Below, one piece after another: positions 19,029 to 26,070 of a DNA stretch of 64,000 nt. A program made the position numbers and the translations under genes. Under the pieces are notes generated by a model. The model saw only the letters and a program-made list of their open reading frames with translations. It ran no database searches and had not been told where the DNA came from. The DNA is from Muribaculaceae bacterium Isolate-104 (HZI) (GTDB lineage Bacteria > Bacteroidota > Bacteroidia > Bacteroidales > Muribaculaceae): positions 62,001 through 126,000 of the forward strand of contig RIBJ01000030.1 in the NCBI GenBank assembly GCA_003762715.1, written 5' to 3'. The stretch's first letter is position 1; each line of letters starts with the position of its first letter.

Positions 19029-19898
19029 TTATTGCTTGAGGTCAAGACGTTTGAGGGTTATGAGGGTCTGACCGTGCGCATCCTTAAGCAGGGCGGTTGA
19101 GGTGTCGGCGCCGGGCACAACAGTCTCCACCTGTTCAAGCGCAACAAGAAACTTCTGCTCGTTCTCTATGTCGGGACACATCATCCTGGTGGTGGCAAGA
19201 TTCTTGAACTGGAGCGAATTTTGCTTGTCGGGGTCTACAAAAATGCTTCCGTTGAGTATGTTGCACCCGGTGTTGCCGTGAACTTTGAGTTCCGGCACAT
19301 CTATAACAAGCTTCATGCCGCTTTCCTCGCTGATGCTCTCGTTGCCGAGACCGGTCACCCGCCAGGCTCCGTTTATAAAGGAAATATCGCTTTTGCGAAG
19401 AATCATAAGGGGTTTTCCGGCTGAGTTTTTCATATACAACAGATAATCATTGCCTATTTTTTCGATGTTAAACGAAGTCACGGTTTCGAAAGCCATGTTG
19501 ATGCCGATTTCGTAGGGAGCGTCGGCGCAGTACTTCATGGTGCTCAGAAAGTCCGACACCTTGCGCATGTCGCCGCCGGGGGTCACTGCCATGTCGCCGT
19601 TAAGGGTGTTGCAGCCGTTGTCGGCATACACCCTGAGCTGGAAGGGGTTGACGCTTGTTGTGTCAAAAACAACGTATGGTCTGTCGTCAGAGGTCACGGC
19701 GGTGCCGTTGACATTGGCTACAGTCCATTCGCCGTACAGAATTTTGTCTATGGCGGCAACAGTTTCAGTAGGGGTCGCTGTCTTTACGTTGCCGGTGCTC
19801 TTGTCTGTGCTTACAGTCGGTTTGGGAGACAGAATCGAACAGCCGGTGGCTGTTATTGCCAACGCTGCGGTGGCAATCAGTAAATTTGAATGTTTCAT
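19029..19898 (-). CDS. META domain lipoprotein (two HslJ-like repeats)
   Basis: This 289-residue envelope lipoprotein has the signal MKHSNLLIATAALAITATGC with lipid-attachment Cys20. Two META/HslJ-type domains follow (about residues 50-165 and 175-285). Each has the family pattern of an initial W-x-V strand, a G-C-N-x-L-N/G turn (DNGCNTLNGD and NTGCNILNGS), an MxxxTxxxC strand (TMKYCAD and TTRMMCPD) and a final L-x-L strand. META domains are associated with heat-shock and secretion phenotypes in other bacteria. The function here is not established. Confidence 0.85.
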   Translation of the reverse strand: MKHSNLLIATAALAITATGCSILSPKPTVSTDKSTGNVKTATPTETVAAIDKILYGEWTVANVNGTAVTSDDRPYVVFDTTSVNPFQLRVYADNGCNTLNGDMAVTPGGDMRKVSDFLSTMKYCADAPYEIGINMAFETVTSFNIEKIGNDYLLYMKNSAGKPLMILRKSDISFINGAWRVTGLGNESISEESGMKLVIDVPELKVHGNTGCNILNGSIFVDPDKQNSLQFKNLATTRMMCPDIENEQKFLVALEQVETVVPGADTSTALLKDAHGQTLITLKRLDLKQ

Positions 19899-19943
19899 TA
19901 TATCCTTGAATTTTAATTATACCTATATAATATTATGACGAGG

Positions 19944-21269
19944 CTATTTGTTCACACCGGAGCTGTTCAGCTTGCGCGGAAATCCGAAAATAATGGACAG
20001 CGTCACGCACACGGCGAGCGCCCAGGGGTATATGAGATAGCGCCACGGCTCAGCCGGAGTTATGCCGGCAAGGCTGGTGGCAAGCAGGGTCTGTGCCCCG
20101 TAGGGTATGAGACACTGTGTTATGCAGGAGCATGTGTCAAGCAATGACGCGGTTTTTCTCGGGTCGAGTCCGAAGCGCTCGGCTATATCGCGGCTTATCG
20201 AGCCTGAGGTTATTATTGCCACCGTATTGTTAGCCGTGCATACATTCACCGCCGCCACCAGCACCGCTATGCATGTCTGCGCGCCACGCTTGCCTGAGGT
20301 GTGGCGGGTGAGTGCCTGCAGCAGAAACGATATGCCGCCGGTGGCTTTCACCACTCCGAGCATCCCTGCCGCAAGAAGTGTTATTATGATGAGATTGCCC
20401 ATGGAGTCGATTCCCCCGCCCATGAATCCGAGCATATCTGTAGCCGATGTGCCGCCTGTCAATCCGAGCAGCAGGGTGGCGGCTATGCCGCAGCACAACA
20501 CCACTGTGACATTGATGCTGCACACAGCCATTGCTATTATAATAAGGTATGGCAACACAAGCCACGGTCGGTCGGTGGCTTCGGCTGAAACCTCTCCGAT
20601 GCCCGATGGTATGGCCATGTACGCGGCAAGGGTGACACACGCCGCCGGCACCGCAAGCCACAGATTGGCTCGAAACTTGTCGCCGGTATTGCACCCCTGT
20701 GTGCGGGTGGCGGCTATGGTGGTGTCGGAAATGAAAGAAAGGTTGTCGCCGAAAAATGCGCCGCCGAGCACCGCCGCCACTATAAAGGGGGTGTTTCCGC
20801 CAGACTCTGCGGCTATTTCTGCCGCAAGAGGGCTGAGCGCCACCACGGTGCCTACGGATGTGCCTATGGACAGGGATATGAAGCACGCCGCAAGAAAAAG
20901 CCCGGGCACTATGAACTCCGCAGGAAAAATGTGCAGGGTCATACTCACCGTGGCTTCCACCGCGCCTATCTCTCTGGCAAGCGAGGCAAAAGCTCCTGCA
21001 AGGATAAAAATCCACACCATGTACAGTATGTCGGAGTGTCCTGCCGAACGCGAAAACACTTCTATGCGCTCTGTCAGGCTCCTGCCTCTGAACACCGCGA
21101 TGCTCCAGATGCACGCCGCCGCGAGAGCCACTGCAATGGGTATCTTGTAAAAATCGCCTATCACTGCCGAAACGGCAAGGTATAGAAGCAAAAACAGCAC
21201 AACCGGCGACAAAGACAGGAGCCCTTTGCCTACAGATACTGTTTTATGCTGCGATGCTGATGTGTCCAT
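19944..21269 (-). CDS. nhaC: Na+/H+ antiporter, NhaC family
   Basis: This polytopic antiporter of 441 residues uses the ATG at 21269. A TTG four codons upstream is less likely. It has about 11-12 hydrophobic helices with conserved segments SLSIGTSVGTVVALSPLA, GGAFFGDNLSFISDTTIAATRTQG (acidic residues in the helix break, typical of NhaC) and VCTANNTVAIITSGSI. NhaC proteins expel sodium in exchange for protons. Malate/lactate-exchanging relatives (MleN) have the same fold and cannot be excluded. It is the last gene before the accessory cluster. Confidence 0.88.
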   Translation of the reverse strand: MDTSASQHKTVSVGKGLLSLSPVVLFLLLYLAVSAVIGDFYKIPIAVALAAACIWSIAVFRGRSLTERIEVFSRSAGHSDILYMVWIFILAGAFASLAREIGAVEATVSMTLHIFPAEFIVPGLFLAACFISLSIGTSVGTVVALSPLAAEIAAESGGNTPFIVAAVLGGAFFGDNLSFISDTTIAATRTQGCNTGDKFRANLWLAVPAACVTLAAYMAIPSGIGEVSAEATDRPWLVLPYLIIIAMAVCSINVTVVLCCGIAATLLLGLTGGTSATDMLGFMGGGIDSMGNLIIITLLAAGMLGVVKATGGISFLLQALTRHTSGKRGAQTCIAVLVAAVNVCTANNTVAIITSGSISRDIAERFGLDPRKTASLLDTCSCITQCLIPYGAQTLLATSLAGITPAEPWRYLIYPWALAVCVTLSIIFGFPRKLNSSGVNK

Positions 21270-21281
21270 ATTTAAGTGCAA

Positions 21282-21670
21282 AGTAATTAAAAAAAGCTGT
21301 CATTGCCAACTGTTGTGCCTTTGGACAGGCTTATTGTGCCTATTTTCAACCACATAAACCGCACTTGCCACCTCAAGCCTCTTTGGGTGTGAAATAAAAT
21401 TAGACACTATTGTGTTGTTTTATTTGAATCAGCGTATGTATATTTGCAATGCAAACAGCAGCTACAGCCGCTGTGGGGAGATTACACCATCTCGGCAATT
21501 CGGTGGCACTGCCTTCAGGCGAAGCTACTGAAAATGGTGGAACGGCTCTTCTTCCCGTGTCCGGACTTTCCGGCACAAACTTACATAGTGTTGCATCCCG
21601 TTTGCAATTTTATTAACATGATTTCCTTTAGGGATTTTTTTCCTGTGAAGGGATGTAGTGATTATTTAAA
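21282..21670. other. 389-bp gene-free leader before the accessory cluster
   Basis: This holds a promoter for the HTH gene (21415-21446) and then a transcribed leader of about 220 nt. The leader has several short complementary stretches but no riboswitch, tRNA or small protein that I recognise. A reading frame starting at TTG 21444 crosses it but has low-complexity, unconserved-looking composition and overlaps the HTH gene, so it is not called. Confidence 0.5.
21415..21446 (+). promoter_or_regulatory. Promoter of the HTH regulator / accessory cluster
   Basis: TTG at 21415-21417 and TATATTTG at 21439-21446, with 21 nt between them, fit the -33/-7 pattern. They imply an unusually long leader of about 220 nt. 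Confidence 0.55.
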
Positions 21671-22015
21671 ATGCAACACAGAAAAGACAACACGGATCTT
21701 GCCGAGTCAACATTGTTTATTGGAAAACTGATTGAAGAGGAACTGCGCCGACAGGAACGCAGTGTCACTTGGCTGAGTCGCAAAATTCACTGCGACCGCC
21801 GCAACGTCTATGACATTTTCAAACGTGCCGACATCGACACCAGTCTGCTGTATCGCATAAGTCAGGCGCTCCACGTTGATTTTTTTGAATGCTATTCAAG
21901 GCAGCTGGGCGCTCCTGCATTGCAGAGCCGCGTTTCTACGGCAACCATCTCTGAAAATACCCCCCCCCCCCCTATTGTTAGCCGCTTGATTATCAATAAT
22001 ATAGTGGCGGTGTGA
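21671..22015 (+). CDS. Small HTH (Xre-like) regulator with 3' poly-C tract
   Basis: This is a 114-residue protein. Residues 15-75 form a helical segment with a plausible helix-turn-helix (SVTWLSRKIHCDRRNVYDIFKR, then TSLLYRISQALHVDFFECYS) like Cro/C1-type regulators found next to Bacteroides accessory genes. The C-terminal ~30 residues are low complexity. They include TPPPP encoded by a run of 13 C at 21960-21972, then IVSRLIINNIVAV. Gaining one C would end the protein two codons after the prolines (TPPPPYC stop). Losing one would give TPPPLLLAA stop. It is the first gene of the same-strand accessory cluster and may regulate it. Confidence 0.65.
   Translation: MQHRKDNTDLAESTLFIGKLIEEELRRQERSVTWLSRKIHCDRRNVYDIFKRADIDTSLLYRISQALHVDFFECYSRQLGAPALQSRVSTATISENTPPPPIVSRLIINNIVAV
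21960..21972 (+). repeat. Poly-C homopolymer, 13 bases
   Basis: Thirteen consecutive C lie inside the 3' end of the HTH gene. Tracts of this length are prone to slipped-strand mispairing, and also to sequencing error. Confidence 0.9.
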
Positions 22016-22138
22016 AAAATAATTACACACATTCGGGACACATGCTGTCTCAAAAAACAACCTGTGAATATGCGCAATAAAGCTATTTTCGCATAAACGA
22101 ATATATATAAACACATCATAAATTTAATAATTAATATT

Positions 22139-22525
22139 ATGGCAAAGAAATCAGCTATTTCAGGAGAGTATATCATCACAGTTGAGGACAGTGGTACAGT
22201 CCGCGTATGCAAGATTTATGACAACGTCATAGGCTCGCTCCGCGAAATCGCCGCCACAAAAAACTTCGAAATCGACCCCAAATGGAACACTCAGGAAACC
22301 GGACGACGAATCGTCAAAGAATTCGGCGACGGCTCTATTGCTGAAATCGGAGAATATGTGGTGACACGCCGCGAAAACGGCAAAATCGAAACATACCGCA
22401 CCTACGCAAACACCCTCGGAGCGCTCCGCGAAATCGCTGCTGAAGTCGGATTTGAAATCAACGAAAAATCAAATACCCGAAACAACGGCTCCAAGCTCGT
22501 TGACTTCATCAATGCAAATAAGTGA
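22139..22525 (+). CDS. Hypothetical protein, two tandem copies of an unknown ~55-residue module
   Basis: This 128-residue protein has no signal peptide or membrane segment. It is an internal duplication. Residues 9-64 (GEYIITVEDSGTVRVCKIYD.., IGSLREIAATKNFEID) align with 71-126 (GEYVVTRRENGKIETYRTYA.., LGALREIAAEVGFEIN). Each copy looks like a beta hairpin, a linker, then a helix L-G-x-L-R-E-I-A-A and a strand. I do not recognise the family. The next gene contains two more divergent copies of the same module, which ties the two genes together. The start at 22139 follows an A/T-rich spacer after the HTH gene. Confidence 0.75.
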   Translation: MAKKSAISGEYIITVEDSGTVRVCKIYDNVIGSLREIAATKNFEIDPKWNTQETGRRIVKEFGDGSIAEIGEYVVTRRENGKIETYRTYANTLGALREIAAEVGFEINEKSNTRNNGSKLVDFINANK

Positions 22526-22533
22526 TAGATGTT

Positions 22534-23091
22534 ATGGCTGACAAAATTATAGAGGAGCTTACACGTCGCGTTGAGGAGCTTGAAAAGAAGTACTATGAGG
22601 TTAATTTCCCATATCAGAAACCGCCATATCCCTGTGTGGTGGAGCATATATGTATAAGTGGCTTGTATGGCAATTATGCGTTTCTGTTATCAGACGGGCA
22701 GATAAAGTTCAACCGAAGTTCAGCTTATGGTCAATCCTCCGGCTCTTTTGACACTGCTCCAACCACACTCGGTGCTATGGCTGAACGCGCCGGGGTTGAA
22801 GTGTCGCCTGCTGACATGAAGAAAAAGACAGTTGTCACTCCGAAGATTTTTGAGAAATTCGGAGGCATGAAATGGGCGTATATGGGCGAATTTATGGTTA
22901 ACGACTATGGTAACTTGTATAGCATCGAATCGAAATCGCCTGCAGAGATGTTTGACACTTTGGAGAGGCGAGCTGCTGAGAAAGGCTGGTCATACACATT
23001 CAAGGTAGATTCCTCAGCCTCTGTATGGGACAATGTCAAGGCTGCTTTCAATGCAATAGATGTAGCATATGAAAGTAACAAAAAATCCTGA
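22534..23091 (+). CDS. Hypothetical protein, coiled coil plus two divergent copies of the same module
   Basis: This 185-residue cytoplasmic-looking protein has an N-terminal amphipathic helix or coiled coil (about residues 4-22, IIEELTRRVEELEKKY). Two copies of the module seen in the preceding gene follow: about 46-92 (GNYAFLLSDGQIKFN.., TTLGAMAERAGVEVSP) and 118-160 (GEFMVNDYGNLYSIES.., MFDTLERRAAEKGWSYTF). The ATG at 22534 is preferred over a GTG at 22522 that overlaps the previous stop. It overlaps the next gene by 23 bases, so the two are probably translationally coupled. No function can be assigned. Confidence 0.72.
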   Translation: MADKIIEELTRRVEELEKKYYEVNFPYQKPPYPCVVEHICISGLYGNYAFLLSDGQIKFNRSSAYGQSSGSFDTAPTTLGAMAERAGVEVSPADMKKKTVVTPKIFEKFGGMKWAYMGEFMVNDYGNLYSIESKSPAEMFDTLERRAAEKGWSYTFKVDSSASVWDNVKAAFNAIDVAYESNKKS

Positions 23092-23842
23092 GTCTAAGGG
23101 AGAGCTGATTGAGGCACTGGCTACAGATGTCACAGAGTTTATTGAACGGGAACCGAGGTTGTTTTTCAATGAATGTGACATGCAGGTTCGCCTATGTGTT
23201 TATCTTCAGTCAACCGGTCATTATGAAGCAGTAGTTCCCGAGTATCGCATTCCTCTCGCTGAACTTGTGAGCCGTGGTGTGCCGGGTACAAGGGATGGCA
23301 AAAAATGGATAATGACCGGGGAATTCCCATGGAACAACGACATTTTTGCAGATATCGTGGTAAAGTCGCACGGACAATACGCATGTGTGGAATTGAAGTA
23401 TGCCACAGCCCAGCTGCGAAATTCGCTGACTCTGTTTGACGAGCCCCTGCTTGGCAATGAAGAAATCATCAAGACACAGGCTGCATCCAATCTGGTAATG
23501 TATAGTTACTGGAAAGATGTCCGCAGGATAGAGGTGATTACCGAAAAATTTCACAACGTGGCGGGTGGTGTGGCACTTCTTGTGACAAACGACAATACTT
23601 ACTGGGACAAACCTCGTGACAATGCGAAGTATCTGCCGTTTTCAACCCATGCCGACCGGGAAATCACACCCGGTGCGCTTGTCTGGAACGGGCAGCTGTC
23701 TTCTGAAAACCTGAAGTCTCACATGCCGTTCCACATATCGGGTCGTTATGTCTGCAACTGGCATCCGGCAGGGGTTACTGATGTTTCCCGTAAAGGTCAC
23801 CCGTTCAAGTATATTCTGAATATTATAAATAAATTGAAATAA
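23069..23842 (+). CDS. PD-(D/E)XK nuclease-fold-like protein
   Basis: This is a 257-residue protein of unknown family. Residues 34-49 (NECDMQVRLCVYLQST) followed by EYRIP, then FADIVV (Asp95) and YACVELKYA (Glu108-x-Lys110), reproduce the E..D..ExK order of PD-(D/E)XK endonuclease folds. The spacing of Asp95 to Glu108 is typical. No partner methyltransferase or helicase is adjacent, so it is not a conventional restriction enzyme. It overlaps the preceding gene by 23 bases and is followed 2 bp later by a lysine-rich protein. The fold call is motif-based and catalytic activity is untested. Confidence 0.6.
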   Translation: MKVTKNPESKGELIEALATDVTEFIEREPRLFFNECDMQVRLCVYLQSTGHYEAVVPEYRIPLAELVSRGVPGTRDGKKWIMTGEFPWNNDIFADIVVKSHGQYACVELKYATAQLRNSLTLFDEPLLGNEEIIKTQAASNLVMYSYWKDVRRIEVITEKFHNVAGGVALLVTNDNTYWDKPRDNAKYLPFSTHADREITPGALVWNGQLSSENLKSHMPFHISGRYVCNWHPAGVTDVSRKGHPFKYILNIINKLK

Positions 23843-23844
23843 TT

Positions 23845-24105
23845 ATGGCAGTTAAAACCACAGCCTCCGGCAAAATGGACAAGCGTACCAAAGAGTACAA
23901 GGAGCTTAAAGCGCGCCTTGCCAAGGCTCGCGCCGCTAAATCCAAAACAGCAGCGCCAAAGAAACCCGCCTCGACACTGAAAAGAACAGCTTCGGGCAAA
24001 GTTGACAAACGAACCAAAGAAGGCAAGGAAATTGCAGCACGCATGGCGAAAGCGCGCAAGGCAAAAAATTCACTTGCCAACCGCATGAAACGTCTTTTCC
24101 GTTAA
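23845..24105 (+). CDS. Small lysine-rich protein with two tandem repeats
   Basis: This 86-residue, strongly basic protein consists of two copies of a ~28-residue unit (residues 6-33 and 48-75: TASGKxDKRTKExKE..AR.AKAR.AK). An Ala/Pro/Lys linker (KTAAPKKPAS) joins them and the protein ends in NRMKRLFR. The composition recalls histone H1-like nucleoid proteins, but the repeated TASGK-DKRTKE motif is not one I recognise. It could bind nucleic acid or an acidic partner such as the adjacent TerB-like protein with its DEDED tail. It starts 2 bp after the nuclease-fold gene, in the same operon. Confidence 0.7.
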   Translation: MAVKTTASGKMDKRTKEYKELKARLAKARAAKSKTAAPKKPASTLKRTASGKVDKRTKEGKEIAARMAKARKAKNSLANRMKRLFR

Positions 24106-24124
24106 ATACAAACACTTAATAGAA

Positions 24125-24322
24125 ATGAAAACATCAAATGCAACCATAGGCTCCATCCTTGCCGCTATAATCTGGGCTGATGGAGAATACTCCGACGTGG
24201 AGCGCACCACTGTCAGCGAAATAGCGGAAGCTCTCGGTCTTACAGAAAAGGAACTTACAATGAACGTGACAGCCGCCCTTGTCGAACTCAAAATATGGAC
24301 GAGGCAAAAGCGACTGAATTAG
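24125..24322 (+). CDS. TerB-like helical protein, N-terminal part (frame-disrupted)
   Basis: This frame encodes 65 residues beginning MKTSNATIGSILAAIIWADGEYSDVERTTVSEIAEALGL. The A-x-ADG-x-x-x-x-E pattern followed by an LGL turn is that of a TerB-type helical bundle. After ALVELK the frame runs into an unrelated tail (IWTRQKRLN). Frame -1 continues naturally as NMDEAKATELAVKHAA and overlaps this gene from 24295. The disruption falls at a run of four A (24290-24293). One more A would give a single protein of about 144 residues. It is therefore either a frameshifted gene, a sequencing error, or a programmed -1 frameshift. Confidence 0.55.
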   Translation: MKTSNATIGSILAAIIWADGEYSDVERTTVSEIAEALGLTEKELTMNVTAALVELKIWTRQKRLN

Positions 24323-24555
24323 CAGTGAAACACGCTGCCAAGGTTGACGACGAAGAAACCGGCGAAATCTTTCAGGCGCTCCTGCAAATGGCATTGTGCG
24401 ACAATGTGCTCACCTATGGCGAGGTTCACAATCTCCTTGCGCTCGCCGATGCGCTGGACATTGACCAGGATGCTGCAGTGCTAATGTTGTGCGACCTCGT
24501 GAAGTCCGAACCCGAGCTTGAAGTGTCGTTTGAGCCGGATGAAGACGAAGATTAA
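24295..24555 (+). CDS. TerB-like helical protein, C-terminal part
   Basis: This frame encodes 86 residues with an ATG at 24295 inside the end of the preceding frame. It repeats the TerB-like pattern (IFQALLQMALCDNVLTYGEVHNLLALADALDID) and ends in an acidic tail (SFEPDEDED). The first helix (MDEAKATELAVKHAAKVDDEE) looks like the continuation of the upstream bundle rather than a natural N-terminus, supporting one original gene. If it is translated on its own, the two halves could still associate. The function in this cluster is unknown. TerB domains elsewhere occur in membrane-associated stress and defence loci. Confidence 0.55.
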   Translation: MDEAKATELAVKHAAKVDDEETGEIFQALLQMALCDNVLTYGEVHNLLALADALDIDQDAAVLMLCDLVKSEPELEVSFEPDEDED

Positions 24556-24579
24556 CGTTCAAATCATTAAAACACTGCA

Positions 24580-25086
24580 ATGGCAAATAAAGTAAAAGTT
24601 TATGGCAAAGCGCAAAACCGCACCGCACTTGGCATAGCCCATGCTTACCTGGTGATGTATCCTCACGCCACTCTTGAGGATTTGCGCAAAGCTTTTCCCA
24701 ATAACACTAATCCCGACTCCGGCGTGAAAGAGCTGTTTCTTCCGTTGGGCGAGGCTGAGACTTTCAACACAAAGATGAACCTGTACTTTGCCAAATCCGA
24801 TGAGGTGTTTGACCTTGACGACGGCTCAAAGGTAGCTATGGCTCAGGTTTGGTCAAAGCCTTCGTTCGAACGCATGGTGGAGCAGGGCAGCCTATACGGC
24901 ATCGAGGTGGCTGAGTTTGAAAAAACCGCGCACCCCGGTCAAAAAGGCGGCTACCGTCTCGAATATCTGAACGGCTATGTGCCCCCGGTGTCCGAAGAGA
25001 AGAAAAAGGGCGGAGCATGGGTCTGGATTCTCCTCGCATTGCTGGCTGTCGGAGCTATTGCATGGTTTGTCTTCGGAAGCAAGTAA
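24580..25086 (+). CDS. Tail-anchored hypothetical protein
   Basis: This 168-residue protein has no N-terminal signal and one C-terminal transmembrane helix (about residues 145-165, WVWILLALLAVGAIAWFVF). A lysine-rich stretch (SEEKKKGG) precedes the helix. The soluble part should therefore face the cytoplasm. It begins MANKVKVYGKAQNRTALGIAHAYLVMYPHATLEDLRKAFP and includes DLDDGSKVAMAQVWSK. It is of no family I can name. Membrane anchoring links the soluble cluster products to the ion-channel-like gene further downstream. A 146-bp gap follows in which I see no gene. Confidence 0.72.
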   Translation: MANKVKVYGKAQNRTALGIAHAYLVMYPHATLEDLRKAFPNNTNPDSGVKELFLPLGEAETFNTKMNLYFAKSDEVFDLDDGSKVAMAQVWSKPSFERMVEQGSLYGIEVAEFEKTAHPGQKGGYRLEYLNGYVPPVSEEKKKGGAWVWILLALLAVGAIAWFVFGSK

Positions 25087-25232
25087 CCCGAGCCTCTGAT
25101 TGTGGAGAGATAAGTATTTGTGCGCGATACCGTATATATACAGCCAATCGAAGATATAGAAGCGAGCTTCAATGCCGCCCAGTTTACACAAGGCAAAAAA
25201 CAAACAGCTTTAAACCATATTATTTAAATATC

Positions 25233-25547
25233 ATGGCAGATTTCAAGATTGAGGGCCGTATGAAAGTGAAAGGCCTGAAAGAAAAATTCAAAGAAACATT
25301 CGGACTCACCCTCCGTGTATATACCACACTTGCCTGCAAGTCACCCGCAAAGGATGACGCCACACTGGCATCCATCCGTGCCGAAGGTGCAAAGGGTGGC
25401 GAGATAGTGGTCGGCTCCAACATCCGTGTCGGAAACTTTGAGAAAAAGGTGGCTGACCTCTACGGCATAGGAGTGCAGGTGGCAAATGGGGCAAATACCA
25501 AATTGTCCAATGACGACGACACACTTGCCGCCGCCTCTAAGAAATAA
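25233..25547 (+). CDS. Conserved-looking 104-residue hypothetical protein
   Basis: This soluble alpha/beta protein of 104 residues begins MADFKIEGRMKVKGLKEKFKETFGLTLRVY. It then has a DDATLASIR segment, GGEIVVGSNIRVGNFEKKVADLYGIGVQVA, and a DDDTLAAASKK tail. The two DD(A/D)TLA motifs and the paired FGLTLRVY / YGIGVQVA strands suggest an internal duplication. The general pattern looks familiar from Bacteroides accessory loci, but I cannot name a function. The ATG at 25233 is chosen because the in-frame sequence upstream is intergenic in character. A strong hairpin follows the gene. Confidence 0.7.
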   Translation: MADFKIEGRMKVKGLKEKFKETFGLTLRVYTTLACKSPAKDDATLASIRAEGAKGGEIVVGSNIRVGNFEKKVADLYGIGVQVANGANTKLSNDDDTLAAASKK

Positions 25548-25562
25548 TAGTTCAAACACATC

Positions 25563-25604
25563 AACGGAGTGAAACCGGTTTTGACAGAAAGGTTTCACTC
25601 CGTT
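25563..25604 (+). terminator. Hairpin inside the accessory cluster
   Basis: A perfect 14-bp stem (25563-25576 with 25591-25604) with a 14-nt loop. There is no U-tract, so it may act as a partial terminator, processing site or mRNA stabiliser between cluster genes. Confidence 0.5.
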
Positions 25605-25624
25605 AATTAAAACAAGTAATTCAC

Positions 25625-25846
25625 ATGGCACTATCAGCATCAACCAAAGCAAATATCGAGAATCTGAAAGGCATAATCGAAAACCTTAAGCGAGACATCG
25701 AGGCATACAACCGTACAATTAAAGCCAACAACTCTAAAACCGGCAGCAAGTCGGCAGGAGAGCACGCCAAGCAGCAAAAGAAATATGCTCAGGAAAAAAT
25801 AAAAGGCTATCGCGAACAGATTGCAAATTATCGCAAGCAGGGATAG
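25625..25846 (+). CDS. Small coiled-coil hypothetical protein
   Basis: This 73-residue, highly charged, almost wholly helical protein has one helix at about residues 8-34 (NIENLKGIIENLKRDIEAYNRTIKANN) and one at about 48-70 (AKQQKKYAQEKIKGYREQIANYRK). They are joined by a Gly/Ser linker, so a helical hairpin or dimeric coiled coil is likely. It has no signal or membrane segment. It lies in line with the other cluster genes. Function unknown. Confidence 0.65.
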   Translation: MALSASTKANIENLKGIIENLKRDIEAYNRTIKANNSKTGSKSAGEHAKQQKKYAQEKIKGYREQIANYRKQG

Positions 25847-25893
25847 TATAGTATTAAATGGGCATGGTCTTTTAAACTGATATTCTCAAAAAA

Positions 25894-26064
25894 ATGAAAA
25901 TCCCCGGATTCTCTTTTTCATTGAAACGCGCTGTAGGCATAACGGCGGCAAAGCAGAAGTTTGCCCGCTCCACCGGCATTCCCACCTCGCGCGCCGGACT
26001 TGAGCGTAAGGTTGGCGCAATGGTTCTCGGAGCCATTCTCGGAGGCAGGAAAAAACGAAAATAA
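25894..26064 (+). CDS. Tiny basic hypothetical protein
   Basis: This 56-residue protein reads MKIPGFSFSLKRAVGITAAK and continues through FARSTGIPTSRAGLERKVG to a hydrophobic AMVLGAILGG patch and a GRKKRK end. It is strongly basic. The start is supported by an A-rich region just upstream and by a clean frame to the TAA. Six bases separate it from the next small gene. The organised composition and position within the run suggest a real gene, but there is no recognised family or function. Confidence 0.6.
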   Translation: MKIPGFSFSLKRAVGITAAKQKFARSTGIPTSRAGLERKVGAMVLGAILGGRKKRK

Positions 26065-26070
26065 AATAGA

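Noticed and set aside
20107-21150. 347-codon frame antisense to nhaC
   Set aside because: Ser/Thr/Pro/Met-rich translation with no domain pattern, explained by the antiporter gene on the other strand.
21444-21731. 95-codon frame in the leader before the HTH gene
   Set aside because: Begins with TTG inside the promoter box, overlaps the HTH gene out of frame and has no protein-like pattern.
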